From: a marine gamma proteobacterium HTCC2080 | GTDB taxonomy: Bacteria; Pseudomonadota; Gammaproteobacteria; Pseudomonadales; Halieaceae | NCBI GenBank assembly: GCA_000169115.1 | Contig: AAVV01000008.1 | Coordinates: forward strand, 1 to 64,000 | Length of the DNA stretch: 64,000 nucleotides | Direction: 5' to 3' | Part shown: one piece after another, positions 44,942 through 55,406 of the stretch | Numbering within the stretch: the stretch's first letter is position 1 | Layout of the letters: every line of letters begins with the position of its first letter | The notes under the pieces: generated by a model | Database searches by the model: none | What the model was told of the DNA's origin: nothing | The model's input: the letters and a program-made list of their open reading frames with translations, nothing else | Position numbers and translations under genes: made by a program

Positions 44942-46810
44942 TCAGGCGGCTCTGAGTGCTTGACCCAAAGTGTCTCGTCCTAACGCCGCCTGCGCTTCGC
45001 CATTGGCCCAGGCCAATACGCCGTTGATAAACACTGAAGCAACGATGCCCTTGGGGCGATTAACCATCTGCTTGTGGTCAAATATGTCGCGGTGCTCAAG
45101 TACTCGTGTCTGATCGGGCTCCCAGTTATCGAGGGCTTTCGGATTAATTAAAACCATATCGGCGCGAGCACCAATCGCAAGGGAGCCCGCGTCCAGGCCA
45201 AACACAGTGGCAGGTTCTTTAGTGAGGCGATGAACCATCCGTGCCACGGTTGCCTCGTCGCGTTCTTTGGCTAATTTCAGTGACATCAGGTTGCTGTCGA
45301 AAAACGCCATATTAGTGATGTGAGCGCCGGAATCATTAAATCCGGGTAAAGCTTGATCATCGAGTAAATAGTCGAGGGTGGCTTTGTTTCCCTCATTGGC
45401 AATGTCGGCATAAAAACGGAAGGTTTTGTCGTAGCGACGCATCATGTGCAGCATGAAGTCAGCATCGTCGCGCAAAATCGCGGGAAATTCCTCAAAAGCG
45501 GTTTGTTCTGCTCGCGAACGTGCAGCAGTTTCGTCCCCTGCCTTAAAGCGCTGTACTCGTGCCATAACCAACGCCATTGACTCACCGTCCCAATGACTAA
45601 TGGGCGCCCCATCAAATATCAGCTTGTCGGCATCACGGATAACGAGACTGTCAGGGAAGCCATTGCGAGTTTTCCAGCTGGCGAAGTCGCCTCCCGTGCG
45701 TCCATGCATCCATTCTTTGCGAAACATCGCCACCCAGTCGGGGTCGTGCATCAGCTTTTGCCGACCCTCGACATCATCGTACTCTTTAGCAATAAGCTGT
45801 GAGGTTGCCGTCATTTCTTCAAATAGCGGACTAACGATACCGTCTGACCAGACCCTAAAATTTGTGCCCAAAGCTTGAAAGTGAAGCTTTCCCTTGAATA
45901 ACCAAGTATTGAGAAGGCGCGCAACCTTCAGGAACAGGCGCCCTGACTTGGGTGCAGCAGTCATCTCCATTGCAGAGAGTGCTGAAGTTTTCAGCGGCTT
46001 GCCGAATAGTCTTCCACTGGTCAGAGAAAAATAGAACAAAGCCATTAAGCGGTTTTCAAGGATAGGGGTGGTTTGCCAGACGCGATCATATTTGCGCACC
46101 ACTTTCAGCAGGCGACGAAGCTCTTTAAATGACGCAAATTGCGTCGGAATTCGTTTTGAGGTGTTGGGATCATTCGACAGGTAGTGAAAAGGCAGCCCGT
46201 CGGTACTCAGTCCCATGTATCCCTGTTGCATTGCGGTTTCTAGGAGCGTCTCCATTTCGACCAATTCGGCTTCCGTCGGGGCTCGACTGACGCTTTCTTC
46301 AAGGCCCATGACCTCAATGCGTAGCATTGAGTGGGGCACGAAAGTGGCGACGTTTGGGCCAAGAGGCAGGTCAGCGAAGTGATCCATGTAGTCGCCTGTG
46401 TTGTCCCAGGTTATTTTTTCTGAAACTTTGCGCAACACCGCTTTTGGGATGTTTTCAACCCGAGTAAAGCAGTCAACGATGGGCTCCTGATCGCCTGTTT
46501 TCTGGCTGCCAAAGCTAGTGCCAAGACTGCAATTACCGACGACTACTGTGGTCGTGCCATGTCGAACAACTTCTGGCAAGGCAGGCTCTACATCGACTTC
46601 AAGGTCGAGGTGGGTGTGAATGTCGAGTAAGCCCGGCATAAGCCATTGACCTGAGGCCTCCACGACAGCCTCTGCATGTCCAGCCGGCAAATTTTCTCCT
46701 CTGGCCACCACCTTGCCTTCCCGTACCGCCACATCCTGAACGGCTGGAAGGTCACCGCTGCCATCGAAAAATGTTGCGCCTTTGATTAAAAGGTCCCATG
46801 TGCTTGCCAC
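44942..46810 (-). CDS. Amidohydrolase, D-aminoacylase/N-acyl-D-amino-acid deacylase type
   Basis: A protein of 622 residues with a GTG start preceded by GGGGG nine bases upstream. LLIKGATFFDGSGDLPAVQDVAVREGKV is the typical N-terminal sandwich, and PGLLDIHTHLDLEV near 65 has the HxH metal pair. GNCSLGTSFG near 92 and SGAHITNMAFFDSNLMSL late in the chain fit the D-aminoacylase branch of the amidohydrolase superfamily. These zinc enzymes remove acyl groups from N-acyl-D-amino acids, though many relatives act on other amides. It is larger than classical D-aminoacylase (about 480 residues) because of an inserted segment near 240-350. The substrate is not certain. Confidence 0.83.
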   Translation of the reverse strand: MASTWDLLIKGATFFDGSGDLPAVQDVAVREGKVVARGENLPAGHAEAVVEASGQWLMPGLLDIHTHLDLEVDVEPALPEVVRHGTTTVVVGNCSLGTSFGSQKTGDQEPIVDCFTRVENIPKAVLRKVSEKITWDNTGDYMDHFADLPLGPNVATFVPHSMLRIEVMGLEESVSRAPTEAELVEMETLLETAMQQGYMGLSTDGLPFHYLSNDPNTSKRIPTQFASFKELRRLLKVVRKYDRVWQTTPILENRLMALFYFSLTSGRLFGKPLKTSALSAMEMTAAPKSGRLFLKVARLLNTWLFKGKLHFQALGTNFRVWSDGIVSPLFEEMTATSQLIAKEYDDVEGRQKLMHDPDWVAMFRKEWMHGRTGGDFASWKTRNGFPDSLVIRDADKLIFDGAPISHWDGESMALVMARVQRFKAGDETAARSRAEQTAFEEFPAILRDDADFMLHMMRRYDKTFRFYADIANEGNKATLDYLLDDQALPGFNDSGAHITNMAFFDSNLMSLKLAKERDEATVARMVHRLTKEPATVFGLDAGSLAIGARADMVLINPKALDNWEPDQTRVLEHRDIFDHKQMVNRPKGIVASVFINGVLAWANGEAQAALGRDTLGQALRAA

Positions 46811-47555
46811 TATTACTGCCCCCAGTTAGATCGCTGGCCAAATTTACGCCGTGGTCGGTGATTTTAGCTCAGTTAGACCCCGACTGCGCCTGAAGTTTTA
46901 CCTAAGGGTACCTCGGGCTTTTATTGACTTGTTCCCGCGAAGGGGCTTGGACCGTGAACCTTAAAATTGCTTCCTGTTGCATACTCGTAGGAGCGCAGGC
47001 CCCCGTGGTACCCAAGAACGGTGGTAATCGTTGTTTTTAAACGCTTGTGAGCGACATTTTGGGTCAAAAAAACGACGTCAATCTAACGGGATTATGCACA
47101 GTCTAAGAACTGGAGATGACCTGTAGTATGTCGGAGTTAGGCAGTGCACAGCGGGGAAAGGCTGTTTTTCCCGCGATAAACGCCATAAATGGGAGTTTGT
47201 TGTCGCAGCAACAGCGCTGCGGTCGGCTAGGTGCACATCGCAGTGTGAGAATATCGTTATAACAAACTGTGATGAAGGTGATTGCTATGCAGAATGATGT
47301 CTCCAATAATGCCGGGGTGCGGTGGTTTGGGCCGGTCTCTGCACAGATGTTCTTGGGTTATTTGAAAGGGCATTTCTAGCTAAGCGAGGGGCTATATGCG
47401 TTGGGGGGCGCGATGACGATGGCCAACAAACAAAATAATAAAATGCGTGCCGATACCGACTCAACGGGGTGGGCAAAACCACCGATCTAAATTCAAAAAC
47501 AAGCTTGGATCATCCGAGCGCTTTACCCATGATCATTTTGAAGGAATTGTGAACC
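46811..47555. other. Long intergenic region upstream of the formate operon
   Basis: About 745 bases between the amidohydrolase gene and the formate-THF ligase gene. Open frames here are short, on the minus strand and unlike any family. A GGTGG-GCAAAA-CCACC hairpin lies at 47468-47483, and a TGTTG/CAACA stem near 47200. The space is large enough for the promoter and a leader RNA of the C1 operon; I could not match a known riboswitch. Confidence 0.4.
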
Positions 47556-49241
47556 ATGCCTAGTGATATCGATATTGCCCAGGCGGCAACCCCGCAGCCC
47601 ATCGCTGACATAGCGAAAGGCCTGTCCATACCTGAAGAGGCTCTGGAGCCTTATGGTCGCACCAAGGGTAAAATCAACCTGAATTGGTTATTAGAGCAGC
47701 CTATAAGACCCTCGGCACGAATGATTTTAGTGACTGCCATCAGTCCAACCCCCTCGGGTGAAGGCAAGACCACCACGACGGTAGGTTTGGGCGATGCGCT
47801 GCGGCACATCGGAAAGGACGCGATGATTTGCCTTCGCGAGCCTTCCCTGGGGCCCGTATTTGGTATGAAAGGCGGTGCTGCTGGCGGGGGCTACGCCCAA
47901 GTGATCCCGATGGAGGATATTAACCTCCATTTCAACGGTGATCTTCACGCTATTGGCGTTGCCAACAACCTTTTATCAGCCTTGCTCGATAATCATATTC
48001 ATCACGGTAATGCTCTGGGTATCGACGTGCGTCGTGTTACTTGGAAGCGAGTGCTGGATATGAACGATCGAGCCCTGCGAGACATCACTGTGGCTATGGG
48101 CGGCGTTGGCAATGGCTACCCGAGACAAGACGGCTTCGATATTGTCGTTGCCTCAGAGATTATGGCTATTTTCTGCCTCGCAACTGACCTTGCTGATCTT
48201 AAGGCGCGTATTGGTCGCATTGTGGTGGGTTACACGCGGGATAAAACCCCTGTGCGAGCCTCCGACCTGAAGGCCGAGGGAGCGCTCACGGCGGTGCTCA
48301 AAGATGCCTTGGCGCCCAACTTGGTGCAAACCCTGGAAGGAACCCCTGCGTTTGTCCACGGCGGACCCTTTGCCAATATTGCTCACGGCTGTAACAGCGT
48401 GATTGCTACCACGGGCGCTTTGCGGTTGGCAGAATATGTTGTCACGGAGGCAGGCTTTGGCGCCGATTTGGGTGCTGAGAAATTTATCGACATAAAGTGC
48501 CGCTCTGCAAATCTTAGACCCTCAGTGGCGGTATTAGTCGCAACTATTCGAGCGTTGAAATTCCATGGTGGTGTCGCAAAGGAGAGTCTCAATGATGAAA
48601 ACCTTGAGGCCCTCTCAGAGGGAATGGTAAACCTGGAACGTCATGTTAAAAATATTCGCGACAACTACGGCGTTACGCCCATTGTTTCGATTAATCAGTT
48701 CGTCAGTGACTCTGATGCAGAACTGGCATTGTTAGTCGAGCGTGTGGAAGCGATGGGTGTGCGCGTCGCCATTGCAAGTCACTGGGCAAACGGTGGCGCT
48801 GGCGCGGCAGAGCTTGCTCGAATGGTTGCCGAAGTTTGTGATGCGGATAAAAAAGCCGCCAACGCGGGCCATGAGACATACGTATACCCTGATTCTGCTA
48901 GCCTCATTGAAAAAATCGAAGCTGTCGCGACAAAAGTTTACGGTGCCAGCGAGGTAACGATTAGCGGGAAAGTCCGCAATCGCCTCAAGGAACTTGAAGC
49001 CGAGGGCTACGGCGGAATGCCGGTTTGCATTGCGAAAACGCCTTATTCGTTTTCTACAGATCCGCAGTTAAAGGGAGCCCCTTCAGGGCACGTCATGGAT
49101 ATTCGTGAAATTCGATTATCAGTGGGCGCCGGCTTTGTTGTTGTGGTGTGTGGTGATGTCATGACAATGCCCGGCCTGCCTAAGGTTCCGGCCAGCGAAA
49201 ATATCGATGTGGTTAATGGGCAAGTAACCGGACTCTTCTAG
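47556..49241 (+). CDS. fhs: Formate-tetrahydrofolate ligase
   Basis: A protein of 561 residues, the normal length. [16 protein letters not shown] near 63-77 is the P-loop; [23 protein letters not shown] near 93-115 and GCNSV (near 285) are conserved in the family. It joins formate to tetrahydrofolate with ATP to give 10-formyl-THF, and can run in reverse. AAGGA lies ten bases before the ATG. The gene is followed directly by fdhD and the formate dehydrogenase subunits, so this operon controls whether formate is fixed into folate or oxidised. Confidence 0.95.
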   Translation: MPSDIDIAQAATPQPIADIAKGLSIPEEALEPYGRTKGKINLNWLLEQPIRPSARMILVTAISPTPSGEGKTTTTVGLGDALRHIGKDAMICLREPSLGPVFGMKGGAAGGGYAQVIPMEDINLHFNGDLHAIGVANNLLSALLDNHIHHGNALGIDVRRVTWKRVLDMNDRALRDITVAMGGVGNGYPRQDGFDIVVASEIMAIFCLATDLADLKARIGRIVVGYTRDKTPVRASDLKAEGALTAVLKDALAPNLVQTLEGTPAFVHGGPFANIAHGCNSVIATTGALRLAEYVVTEAGFGADLGAEKFIDIKCRSANLRPSVAVLVATIRALKFHGGVAKESLNDENLEALSEGMVNLERHVKNIRDNYGVTPIVSINQFVSDSDAELALLVERVEAMGVRVAIASHWANGGAGAAELARMVAEVCDADKKAANAGHETYVYPDSASLIEKIEAVATKVYGASEVTISGKVRNRLKELEAEGYGGMPVCIAKTPYSFSTDPQLKGAPSGHVMDIREIRLSVGAGFVVVVCGDVMTMPGLPKVPASENIDVVNGQVTGLF

Positions 49242-50087
49242 ATGCCAGCTCATGCAACAGATGCCAGACCCATGCTTCGCGTCAATGACGTGACGGCGAC
49301 GACTGCGTGTTCGATTGATCAATTCGATCGCGTTGTTGTTGAGGCCCCTTTGGCAATTACGGTGGACCAACAGACCCTGCTAACGACCATGCGTACACCA
49401 GGGCACGATGAAGAGTTGGCGGTTGGATGGTTACTGAGCGAAGCCGAAATAACGAGCCCGACCGACATCATTAGTGTGGAGCGTGTCGGCGCCTCTGAGT
49501 TACGGGGCTGGGGGGTAGAGGGAGAGTCCGCAGTGGATACGGTGTTAGCCGAATTGGGTGTTGGGGTTGTGCCTCCTAGGCCAAGGGCTTATCTGACTTC
49601 CAGCTCCTGCGGCGTTTGCAGTAGTGATGTGCTGGCTACTACACCGCGACCCACTGTGGCGCTGCACAGTGTCGATTGGGTGATCACGCCGCAGGTCGCC
49701 CATGCGCTTATTCACAACATGCGATCTGAGCAGAAGATGTTTGATCTGACAGGATCTCTTCATGCTGCGGCCTTGGCGGGCCCAGACAATAAAATACTAG
49801 TCGTTCGGGAAGATGTTGGGCGGCATAACGCCGTCGATAAAGTGTTGGGAAACGCGTTTCTTGACGGTAACTTTCCCCTGACTGATCACATACTCGTGGT
49901 TAGTGGCCGAGTATCCTATGAAATTGTTACCAAGGCTTTAAGTGCGAGTGTTGCAGCAATTGTGGCGGTCTCAGGTCCTACGACGCTGGCGGTAGATCTC
50001 GCCAGGGCCCATGGTCTGGTGTTGATCGGCTTTACACGCGATGACCGCTTAAATGTGTACTCAGGCAAGGGACGGGTAAAACTGTGA
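49242..50087 (+). CDS. fdhD: Formate dehydrogenase accessory sulfurtransferase FdhD
   Basis: A protein of 281 residues. The SSCGVC motif near residues 121-126 holds the Cys pair that passes sulfur from IscS to the molybdenum cofactor; DVGRHNAVDKVLG near 190 is the other conserved signature. The sulfur becomes a terminal ligand on Mo and is needed for formate dehydrogenase activity. The gene starts directly after fhs and overlaps the next start (GTGA), in the order expected for an NAD-dependent formate dehydrogenase cluster. Confidence 0.93.
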   Translation: MPAHATDARPMLRVNDVTATTACSIDQFDRVVVEAPLAITVDQQTLLTTMRTPGHDEELAVGWLLSEAEITSPTDIISVERVGASELRGWGVEGESAVDTVLAELGVGVVPPRPRAYLTSSSCGVCSSDVLATTPRPTVALHSVDWVITPQVAHALIHNMRSEQKMFDLTGSLHAAALAGPDNKILVVREDVGRHNAVDKVLGNAFLDGNFPLTDHILVVSGRVSYEIVTKALSASVAAIVAVSGPTTLAVDLARAHGLVLIGFTRDDRLNVYSGKGRVKL

Positions 50088-50581
50088 CGGAATCCCCAAT
50101 CAAAACAGCAGAGCAGATTGAGAACTTAAAAGGGTTGCTGACCCCCATTGCTGAACGCGAGCCGGGGCCTGTGCTGTTGTGTTTGCAAGCGGTACAGACG
50201 CATTACGGTTATGTGCCAGAAGGGGCGGTCGCTGTCGTCGCTGAGGTTTGCAATGTTACTCGGGCTGATGCTCATGGTGTTTTTTCTTATTACAGCGATC
50301 TCAGAAAAACGCCACCGCCGCTGATTTCTGTACGATTGTGTGCAGCTGAAGCCTGCCAAGCAGTGGGTGGCCGGGCGCTGGCTGCTGCATGGGGTGAGGC
50401 CTGCGCGGCGGATCCGAATTTGGCTGGCGCAACCGGTACCGATGAACCGGTTTTTTGCTTGGGCAACTGTGCCTTGGGACCTGCAGCGCTGGTTAACGAT
50501 CAGCTGATTGGGAACGTCAGCGTAGAAGCACTAAAATCTGCGGTGGCGGCTGCTCAGAATGCAGCGGAGGCATCGTTATGA
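50084..50581 (+). CDS. fdsG: NAD-dependent formate dehydrogenase, gamma subunit (NuoE-like, [2Fe-2S])
   Basis: A protein of 165 residues with a GTG start overlapping the fdhD stop. A helical N-terminus is followed by a thioredoxin-like fold in which CAAEAC...CLGNCALGP supply the four [2Fe-2S] ligands (RLCAAEACQ near 88 and FCLGNCALGP near 127). It is the electron link between the Mo subunit and the NAD-reducing subunit, homologous to complex I NuoE. Its stop overlaps the next start (ATGA). Confidence 0.9.
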   Translation: MTESPIKTAEQIENLKGLLTPIAEREPGPVLLCLQAVQTHYGYVPEGAVAVVAEVCNVTRADAHGVFSYYSDLRKTPPPLISVRLCAAEACQAVGGRALAAAWGEACAADPNLAGATGTDEPVFCLGNCALGPAALVNDQLIGNVSVEALKSAVAAAQNAAEASL

Positions 50582-52158
50582 CAGTTTGGTTTGTTCCTCG
50601 AGATGCTGCAGCCCTTTCTGTTGGCGCCGATGCCGTGGCCGCAGCATTGGAAGCTCGCGGTGAACACGTTGTTCGCACGGGAAGCCGCGGTTTGTTATGG
50701 CTTGAGCCCTTGGTCGAACGGGCTGATTCCCGTGATGGCACACGGGTAGGCTGGAGCAATGTCCAGGCCGGTGACTTGAGTGAAGGTGTTCTCTCTGAAG
50801 CCGCAGCCAATTTTCTAGGGATCGTTGAAGAGCTTGATTACCTGGCATGTCAGAATCGCTGGATTTATGAGCGAGTAGGCATCATTGATCCTGTAGATCC
50901 TGATGACTATGTATCTCATGGAGGTATGGCGGGCCTACAACGCGCCCTAGAGATGAGTCCCATGTCTGTCGTTCAAGCGGTGACTGAGTCAGGTCTGCGC
51001 GGGCGCGGCGGCGCTGGTTTCCCTACGGGTATTAAGTGGCAGACCGTGGCTGAGCAAGCCCCCGTGCCGCATAAAGGTGATCCGGTAGACGCGCCACGCC
51101 ACAAGTACATTTGCGTTAATGCCGACGAAGGCGACAGTGGCACCTTTGCTGATCGTATGTTGATGGAAGGCGATCCTTTTTGCCTTCTTGAAGGGATGGC
51201 GATTGCTGCACATGCAGTGGGTGCAGATAGAGGTATGATTTATCTGAGATCCGAGTACCCGGCGGCTATTGCAGTCATGAGTGATGCGATTGAAAAAGCC
51301 AGAGCCCGCGGGTGGCTAGGGGAGAGCATCCTCGGCTCTTCCTGTAACTTTGATGTCACCATTCGAGTCGGCGCTGGCTCTTATGTTTGTGGCGAAGAAA
51401 CAGCGATGCTTGAAAGCCTCGAAGGACGGCGAGGAACCGTGCGTGCGAAGCCACCACTACCCGCTATCGAAGGGCTCTTTGGCACGCCCACAGTTATAAA
51501 CAACGTACTGACAATTGCTAGTGTGCCCTCTATTCTTGCGCGAGGCCCGGAGGCATATGCGGAACTGGGGCAAGAGCGGTCTCGCGGTACTCAGGTTTTT
51601 CAATTGGCTGGAAATATCGCAAGGGGCGGCATTGTCGAAGTGGCGTTTGGTATCTCCGCCCATGAACTTATTTTTGGGTTGGGGCAGGGCACGAAATCGG
51701 GTAAGCCCTTGAAGGCCGTGCAGGTTGGAGGGCCTTTGGGCGCTTACCTCACGGCAGACGCTCTGCAGGTACCTATGGCGTATGAATCGTTAGCTGCCGA
51801 GGGCGCTATGCTGGGCCACGGCGGACTGGTTGTTTTTGATGATTCGGTAGATATGGCTGAGCAGGCACGCTTTGCTATGGAGTTTTGTGTTGAAGAGTCT
51901 TGCGGTAAATGCACGCCCTGTCGTATCGGTGCGGTGCGCGGTGTTGAGGTTATAGATGATCTTCTCGCTTCCGACGCACCAGAAAATGCGGAGCAGCTCT
52001 TGCGCGACCTTTGCGATGTTATGACGCAGGGCTCCCTGTGTGCCATGGGGGGGCTGACGCCGCAGCCTGTGTTGAGTGCCCTAGACCAGTTTCCTGAAGA
52101 TTTTAAGCGTGTGGCTGTTCGTGTTGATGTCGCTGCCCAAGGAGTTGTCCATGAATAA
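50578..52158 (+). CDS. fdsB: NAD-dependent formate dehydrogenase, beta subunit (NuoF-like, FMN and [4Fe-4S])
   Basis: A protein of 526 residues. An N-terminal thioredoxin-like part of about 110 residues precedes the NuoF core. GLRGRGGAGFPTGIKW near 138-154 and ADEGDSGTFADR near 182-194 form the FMN and NAD(H) sites; GAGSYVCGEETAMLESLEG follows near 264. ESCGKCTPCRIG near 440 with a later Cys binds a [4Fe-4S] cluster. It reduces NAD+ with electrons from formate. The start overlaps fdsG and the end overlaps fdsA by eight bases. Confidence 0.93.
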   Translation: MTVWFVPRDAAALSVGADAVAAALEARGEHVVRTGSRGLLWLEPLVERADSRDGTRVGWSNVQAGDLSEGVLSEAAANFLGIVEELDYLACQNRWIYERVGIIDPVDPDDYVSHGGMAGLQRALEMSPMSVVQAVTESGLRGRGGAGFPTGIKWQTVAEQAPVPHKGDPVDAPRHKYICVNADEGDSGTFADRMLMEGDPFCLLEGMAIAAHAVGADRGMIYLRSEYPAAIAVMSDAIEKARARGWLGESILGSSCNFDVTIRVGAGSYVCGEETAMLESLEGRRGTVRAKPPLPAIEGLFGTPTVINNVLTIASVPSILARGPEAYAELGQERSRGTQVFQLAGNIARGGIVEVAFGISAHELIFGLGQGTKSGKPLKAVQVGGPLGAYLTADALQVPMAYESLAAEGAMLGHGGLVVFDDSVDMAEQARFAMEFCVEESCGKCTPCRIGAVRGVEVIDDLLASDAPENAEQLLRDLCDVMTQGSLCAMGGLTPQPVLSALDQFPEDFKRVAVRVDVAAQGVVHE

Positions 52159-54946
52159 ACCAATAGAAATAGCCATCGAAGATCTTGATCTGGGTACGCC
52201 GGCAGCACTGTCGGAGAGTACGGTTACCGTTCATATCGATGGCAAGGCTGTTGATGTTCCTGCGGGCACATCGATCATGCGCGCGGCAAGTCTTGCTGGC
52301 ACGCAGATCCCAAAATTGTGTGCTACCGATAGTCTCGATGCTCATGGCTCCTGCCGCCTCTGCCTCGTTGAAGTGGAGGGTCGCAAAGGGACTCCCGCAT
52401 CCTGCACGACGCCCTGCCAAGAAGGTATGTCTGTAAAAACTCAAACCCCTCGTTTGGATAAGCTCCGAAAGGGCGTTATGGAATTGTATATTTCAGACCA
52501 CCCTCTCGATTGCCTGACTTGCTCTGCCAATGGTGATTGCGAGCTTCAAGACATGGCGGGTGTGGTTGGGTTGCGCTCTGTGCGCTACGAAGAGGGTTCG
52601 AATCATCTCGATGCTGGTAAAGATAATTCCAACCCTTACTTTAGTTTTGACGCTAGCAAGTGCATCGTGTGTAGTCGCTGCGTGCGCGCTTGTTCCGAGG
52701 TTCAGGGTACGTTTGCTCTGACCATCGCCGCACGGGGTTTTGAATCTAAGGTATCGCCCAGCGAGGAAAATGCCTTTTTGGATAGTGAGTGCGTGTCCTG
52801 TGGCGCCTGCGTTCAAGCCTGCCCTACTGCAACGCTTCAAGAAAAGCAGGTTATCGACTTGGGTGTACCTACGCGTAAAGTCAAAACGACCTGTGCCTAC
52901 TGCGGTGTGGGTTGTTCCTTCGTCGCGGAGCTGCGTGGCGATGAGCTGGTCCGTATGGTTCCCGATAAGCAGGGTGGCGCCAATGCGGGACACTCTTGTG
53001 TGAAGGGACGTTTCGCCTGGGGTTATGCCACACACTCTGACCGCATTACGCGCCCCATGGTTAGGGAAACCACCGACAGTGAGTGGCGTGAAGTAGAGTG
53101 GCCTGAGGCCATCGCTTTTGCCGCAGACCGCTTTAAAGCGATACAGCAGAAACATGGCATTGACGCCTTGGGCGGTATTACGTCATCGCGCTGCACGAAT
53201 GAAGAAGTTTATGTGGTGCAAAAAATGGTGCGCGCTTCGCTGCAAACCAACAATGTGGATACCTGTGCCAGGGTCTGTCACTCGCCTACGGGTTATGGTT
53301 TGAAGCAAACGTTTGGCACTAGCGCGGGTACTCAGGATTTTGCTTCGGTTCAACAGGCAGACGTCATCATGGTCATCGGTGCGAATCCTACCGATGCTCA
53401 CCCGGTATTTGGCTCGCGCATGAAACGGCGGCTGAGAGAGGGTGCAAAACTCATTGTTATTGATCCGCGCTCTATCGATCTTGTGAAATCCCCGCACATA
53501 AAGGCAACATCACACCTTCAACTACAGCCCGGCACCAACGTGGCCGTTGTCAATGCATTGGCTCATGTCATTGCCACTGAAGGTTGGATTGACGAGGCTT
53601 TTGTTCAAGAACGTTGCGATGTGGCTTCATTTAACGCCTGGCGACGATTTATTAGCCTGCCTGAAAATAGCCCAGAGAATCTCGCCGAGATCAGCGGTGT
53701 CGCAGCTGAAACAATCCGCGAGGCGGCGGCGACTTACGCGAAAGCCGGTAATAGCGCTATCTATTACGGACTAGGTGTGACCGAGCACTCTCAAGGCTCA
53801 ACCATGGTAATGGCCATGGCGAATTTGGCTATGGCCACTGGGAACATTGGTCGTGACGGTGTTGGTATAAACCCGCTGCGAGGCCAGAACAACGTGCAAG
53901 GCGCCTGCGACATGGGCTCTTTTCCTCATGAGTTCAGCGGTTATCGACATGTTTCTGACGAAACTGCTAGGGAGCAATTTACCGCACTTTGGGGTGTGGA
54001 CTTGCGCGAGGAGCCGGGTATGCGTATTCCCAATATGCTCGACGCAGCTATCTCTGGAAATTTCCGAGGTATGTACATTCAGGGTGAGGACATTGCTCAA
54101 TCTGATCCTAACTCTCAGCATGTGGCAGCGGCCCTAAGCGCCATGGATTGCGTGGTTGTTCAGGACCTATTTTTGAACGAAACCTCCAAATTTGCCCACG
54201 TGTTTTTACCTGGCACTTCCTTTCTGGAAAAAGATGGCACTTTCACCAATGCGGAGCGGCGAATCAATCGAGTACGCCCTGTGGTACCCCCGGCTTCTGG
54301 GTTGGCGGAGTGGGAGGTGACCTGCGCACTCAGTGAGGCAATGGGTTACACCATGGACTATGCCAACGCGTCTGAGATCATGGATGAAATTGCCGCGCTG
54401 ACGCCCACTTTTGCTGGCGTATCTTTCGACTTACTTGATGAGCGGGGCAGCATTCAATGGCCGTGCAATGAGCAAGCGCCAGAAGGGACGCCGATTATGC
54501 ATGCCCAACGCTTTGTTCGTGGAGAGGGGCAGTTCGTGACCACGCCCTATGTGCCTACCGATGAGCGTTCCACCCGCAAATTCCCGCTGCTGCTTACGAC
54601 CGGCAGAATCCTCAGTCAATACAATGTCGGCGCTCAAACTCGACGCACGGACAATACGGTTTGGCATGCCGAAGATATTCTGGAGATCCATGAGGCAGAC
54701 GCAGAATTAAGAGGCGTAGCAGATGGTGACTGGATCGAGGTGGCCAGCCGTGCTGGTAGTACTCGAATGCGAGCACATATTAGCGATGACATACCTGCGG
54801 GCGTGGTTTATACAACCTTTCACCATCCCGTCAGTGGCACTAATGTCATTACGACTGATAACTCAGATTGGGCAACCAACTGTCCTGAGTACAAGGTTAC
54901 GGCCGTAGAAATACGGCCCTCCAGTGCCATAGCAGTGGGGATGTAA
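52151..54946 (+). CDS. fdsA: NAD-dependent formate dehydrogenase, alpha (molybdenum) subunit
   Basis: A protein of 931 residues; the start is set at ATG 52151 because GGAG (52141-52144) precedes it. The N-terminus is NuoG-like: [2Fe-2S] ligands in CATDSLDAHGSCRLC, then HPLDCLTCSANGDC, then two [4Fe-4S] clusters (CIVCSRCVRAC and CVSCGACVQAC). The catalytic part begins with CAYCGVGCSF. VDTCARVCHSP has Cys where E. coli FdhF has selenocysteine, so this is a Cys-type bis-MGD enzyme. It oxidises formate to CO2 in the cytoplasm. It sits in the fdhD-fdsGBAD order without gaps. Confidence 0.94.
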   Translation: MNKPIEIAIEDLDLGTPAALSESTVTVHIDGKAVDVPAGTSIMRAASLAGTQIPKLCATDSLDAHGSCRLCLVEVEGRKGTPASCTTPCQEGMSVKTQTPRLDKLRKGVMELYISDHPLDCLTCSANGDCELQDMAGVVGLRSVRYEEGSNHLDAGKDNSNPYFSFDASKCIVCSRCVRACSEVQGTFALTIAARGFESKVSPSEENAFLDSECVSCGACVQACPTATLQEKQVIDLGVPTRKVKTTCAYCGVGCSFVAELRGDELVRMVPDKQGGANAGHSCVKGRFAWGYATHSDRITRPMVRETTDSEWREVEWPEAIAFAADRFKAIQQKHGIDALGGITSSRCTNEEVYVVQKMVRASLQTNNVDTCARVCHSPTGYGLKQTFGTSAGTQDFASVQQADVIMVIGANPTDAHPVFGSRMKRRLREGAKLIVIDPRSIDLVKSPHIKATSHLQLQPGTNVAVVNALAHVIATEGWIDEAFVQERCDVASFNAWRRFISLPENSPENLAEISGVAAETIREAAATYAKAGNSAIYYGLGVTEHSQGSTMVMAMANLAMATGNIGRDGVGINPLRGQNNVQGACDMGSFPHEFSGYRHVSDETAREQFTALWGVDLREEPGMRIPNMLDAAISGNFRGMYIQGEDIAQSDPNSQHVAAALSAMDCVVVQDLFLNETSKFAHVFLPGTSFLEKDGTFTNAERRINRVRPVVPPASGLAEWEVTCALSEAMGYTMDYANASEIMDEIAALTPTFAGVSFDLLDERGSIQWPCNEQAPEGTPIMHAQRFVRGEGQFVTTPYVPTDERSTRKFPLLLTTGRILSQYNVGAQTRRTDNTVWHAEDILEIHEADAELRGVADGDWIEVASRAGSTRMRAHISDDIPAGVVYTTFHHPVSGTNVITTDNSDWATNCPEYKVTAVEIRPSSAIAVGM

Positions 54947-54950
54947 TAAG

Positions 54951-55163
54951 GTGACCTTCGATTATAACCAGCAGCATTTAATCAAGATGGCGAACCAGAT
55001 CGCTGGCAATATGCCAACACGGGAGAACGTGCCCGCTCAAATTGTGCAACATATGATGCAATTTTGGACACCACCCATGCGTGCCGATCTCAAAAAAATA
55101 GCTGAACACACCGCTGAATTGCTCAGTGACGATGTGCTTGCTGCGGTGGCGATGCAAGATTGA
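54951..55163 (+). CDS. fdsD: Formate dehydrogenase delta subunit
   Basis: A protein of 70 residues with a GTG start four bases after fdsA. HLIKMANQIAGNMP, then VPAQIVQHMMQFWTPPMRADLKKIA is the standard FdsD pattern. FdsD is a small helical protein found with FdsGBA, needed for cofactor insertion or stability of the formate dehydrogenase. It ends the six-gene operon; a 243-base gap follows. Confidence 0.9.
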   Translation: MTFDYNQQHLIKMANQIAGNMPTRENVPAQIVQHMMQFWTPPMRADLKKIAEHTAELLSDDVLAAVAMQD

Positions 55164-55406
55164 TAGGGTCTCCAGAAGCCATAGCTTTGCTTTCTGTATT
55201 TGGATGATCTGGGAGGGTTACCGACTCCTATTTCTAAAGAAGCGTGATGGGCGTTGGAAGCACCTGGCGCGCTGACATTTGCCGCTCGCTAGGTGGCGTT
55301 TTTAGACGCAAAAATGTCGTAAATAATTGAGCGAAAAGTAGGTAAAAAGCGCCAAATCCGTGGCGGTGAATTCGTAATTTATAATTTGTTTTTTGCAGGG
55401 GGCCCC

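Noticed and set aside
47103-47482. Minus-strand open frames upstream of fhs
   Set aside because: Short, overlapping each other, with unnatural composition and no ribosome site; treated as noncoding.
52493-53155. Open frame of 220 codons opposite fdsA
   Set aside because: It overlaps strongly conserved FeS and Mo motifs of fdsA and has no recognisable domain of its own.
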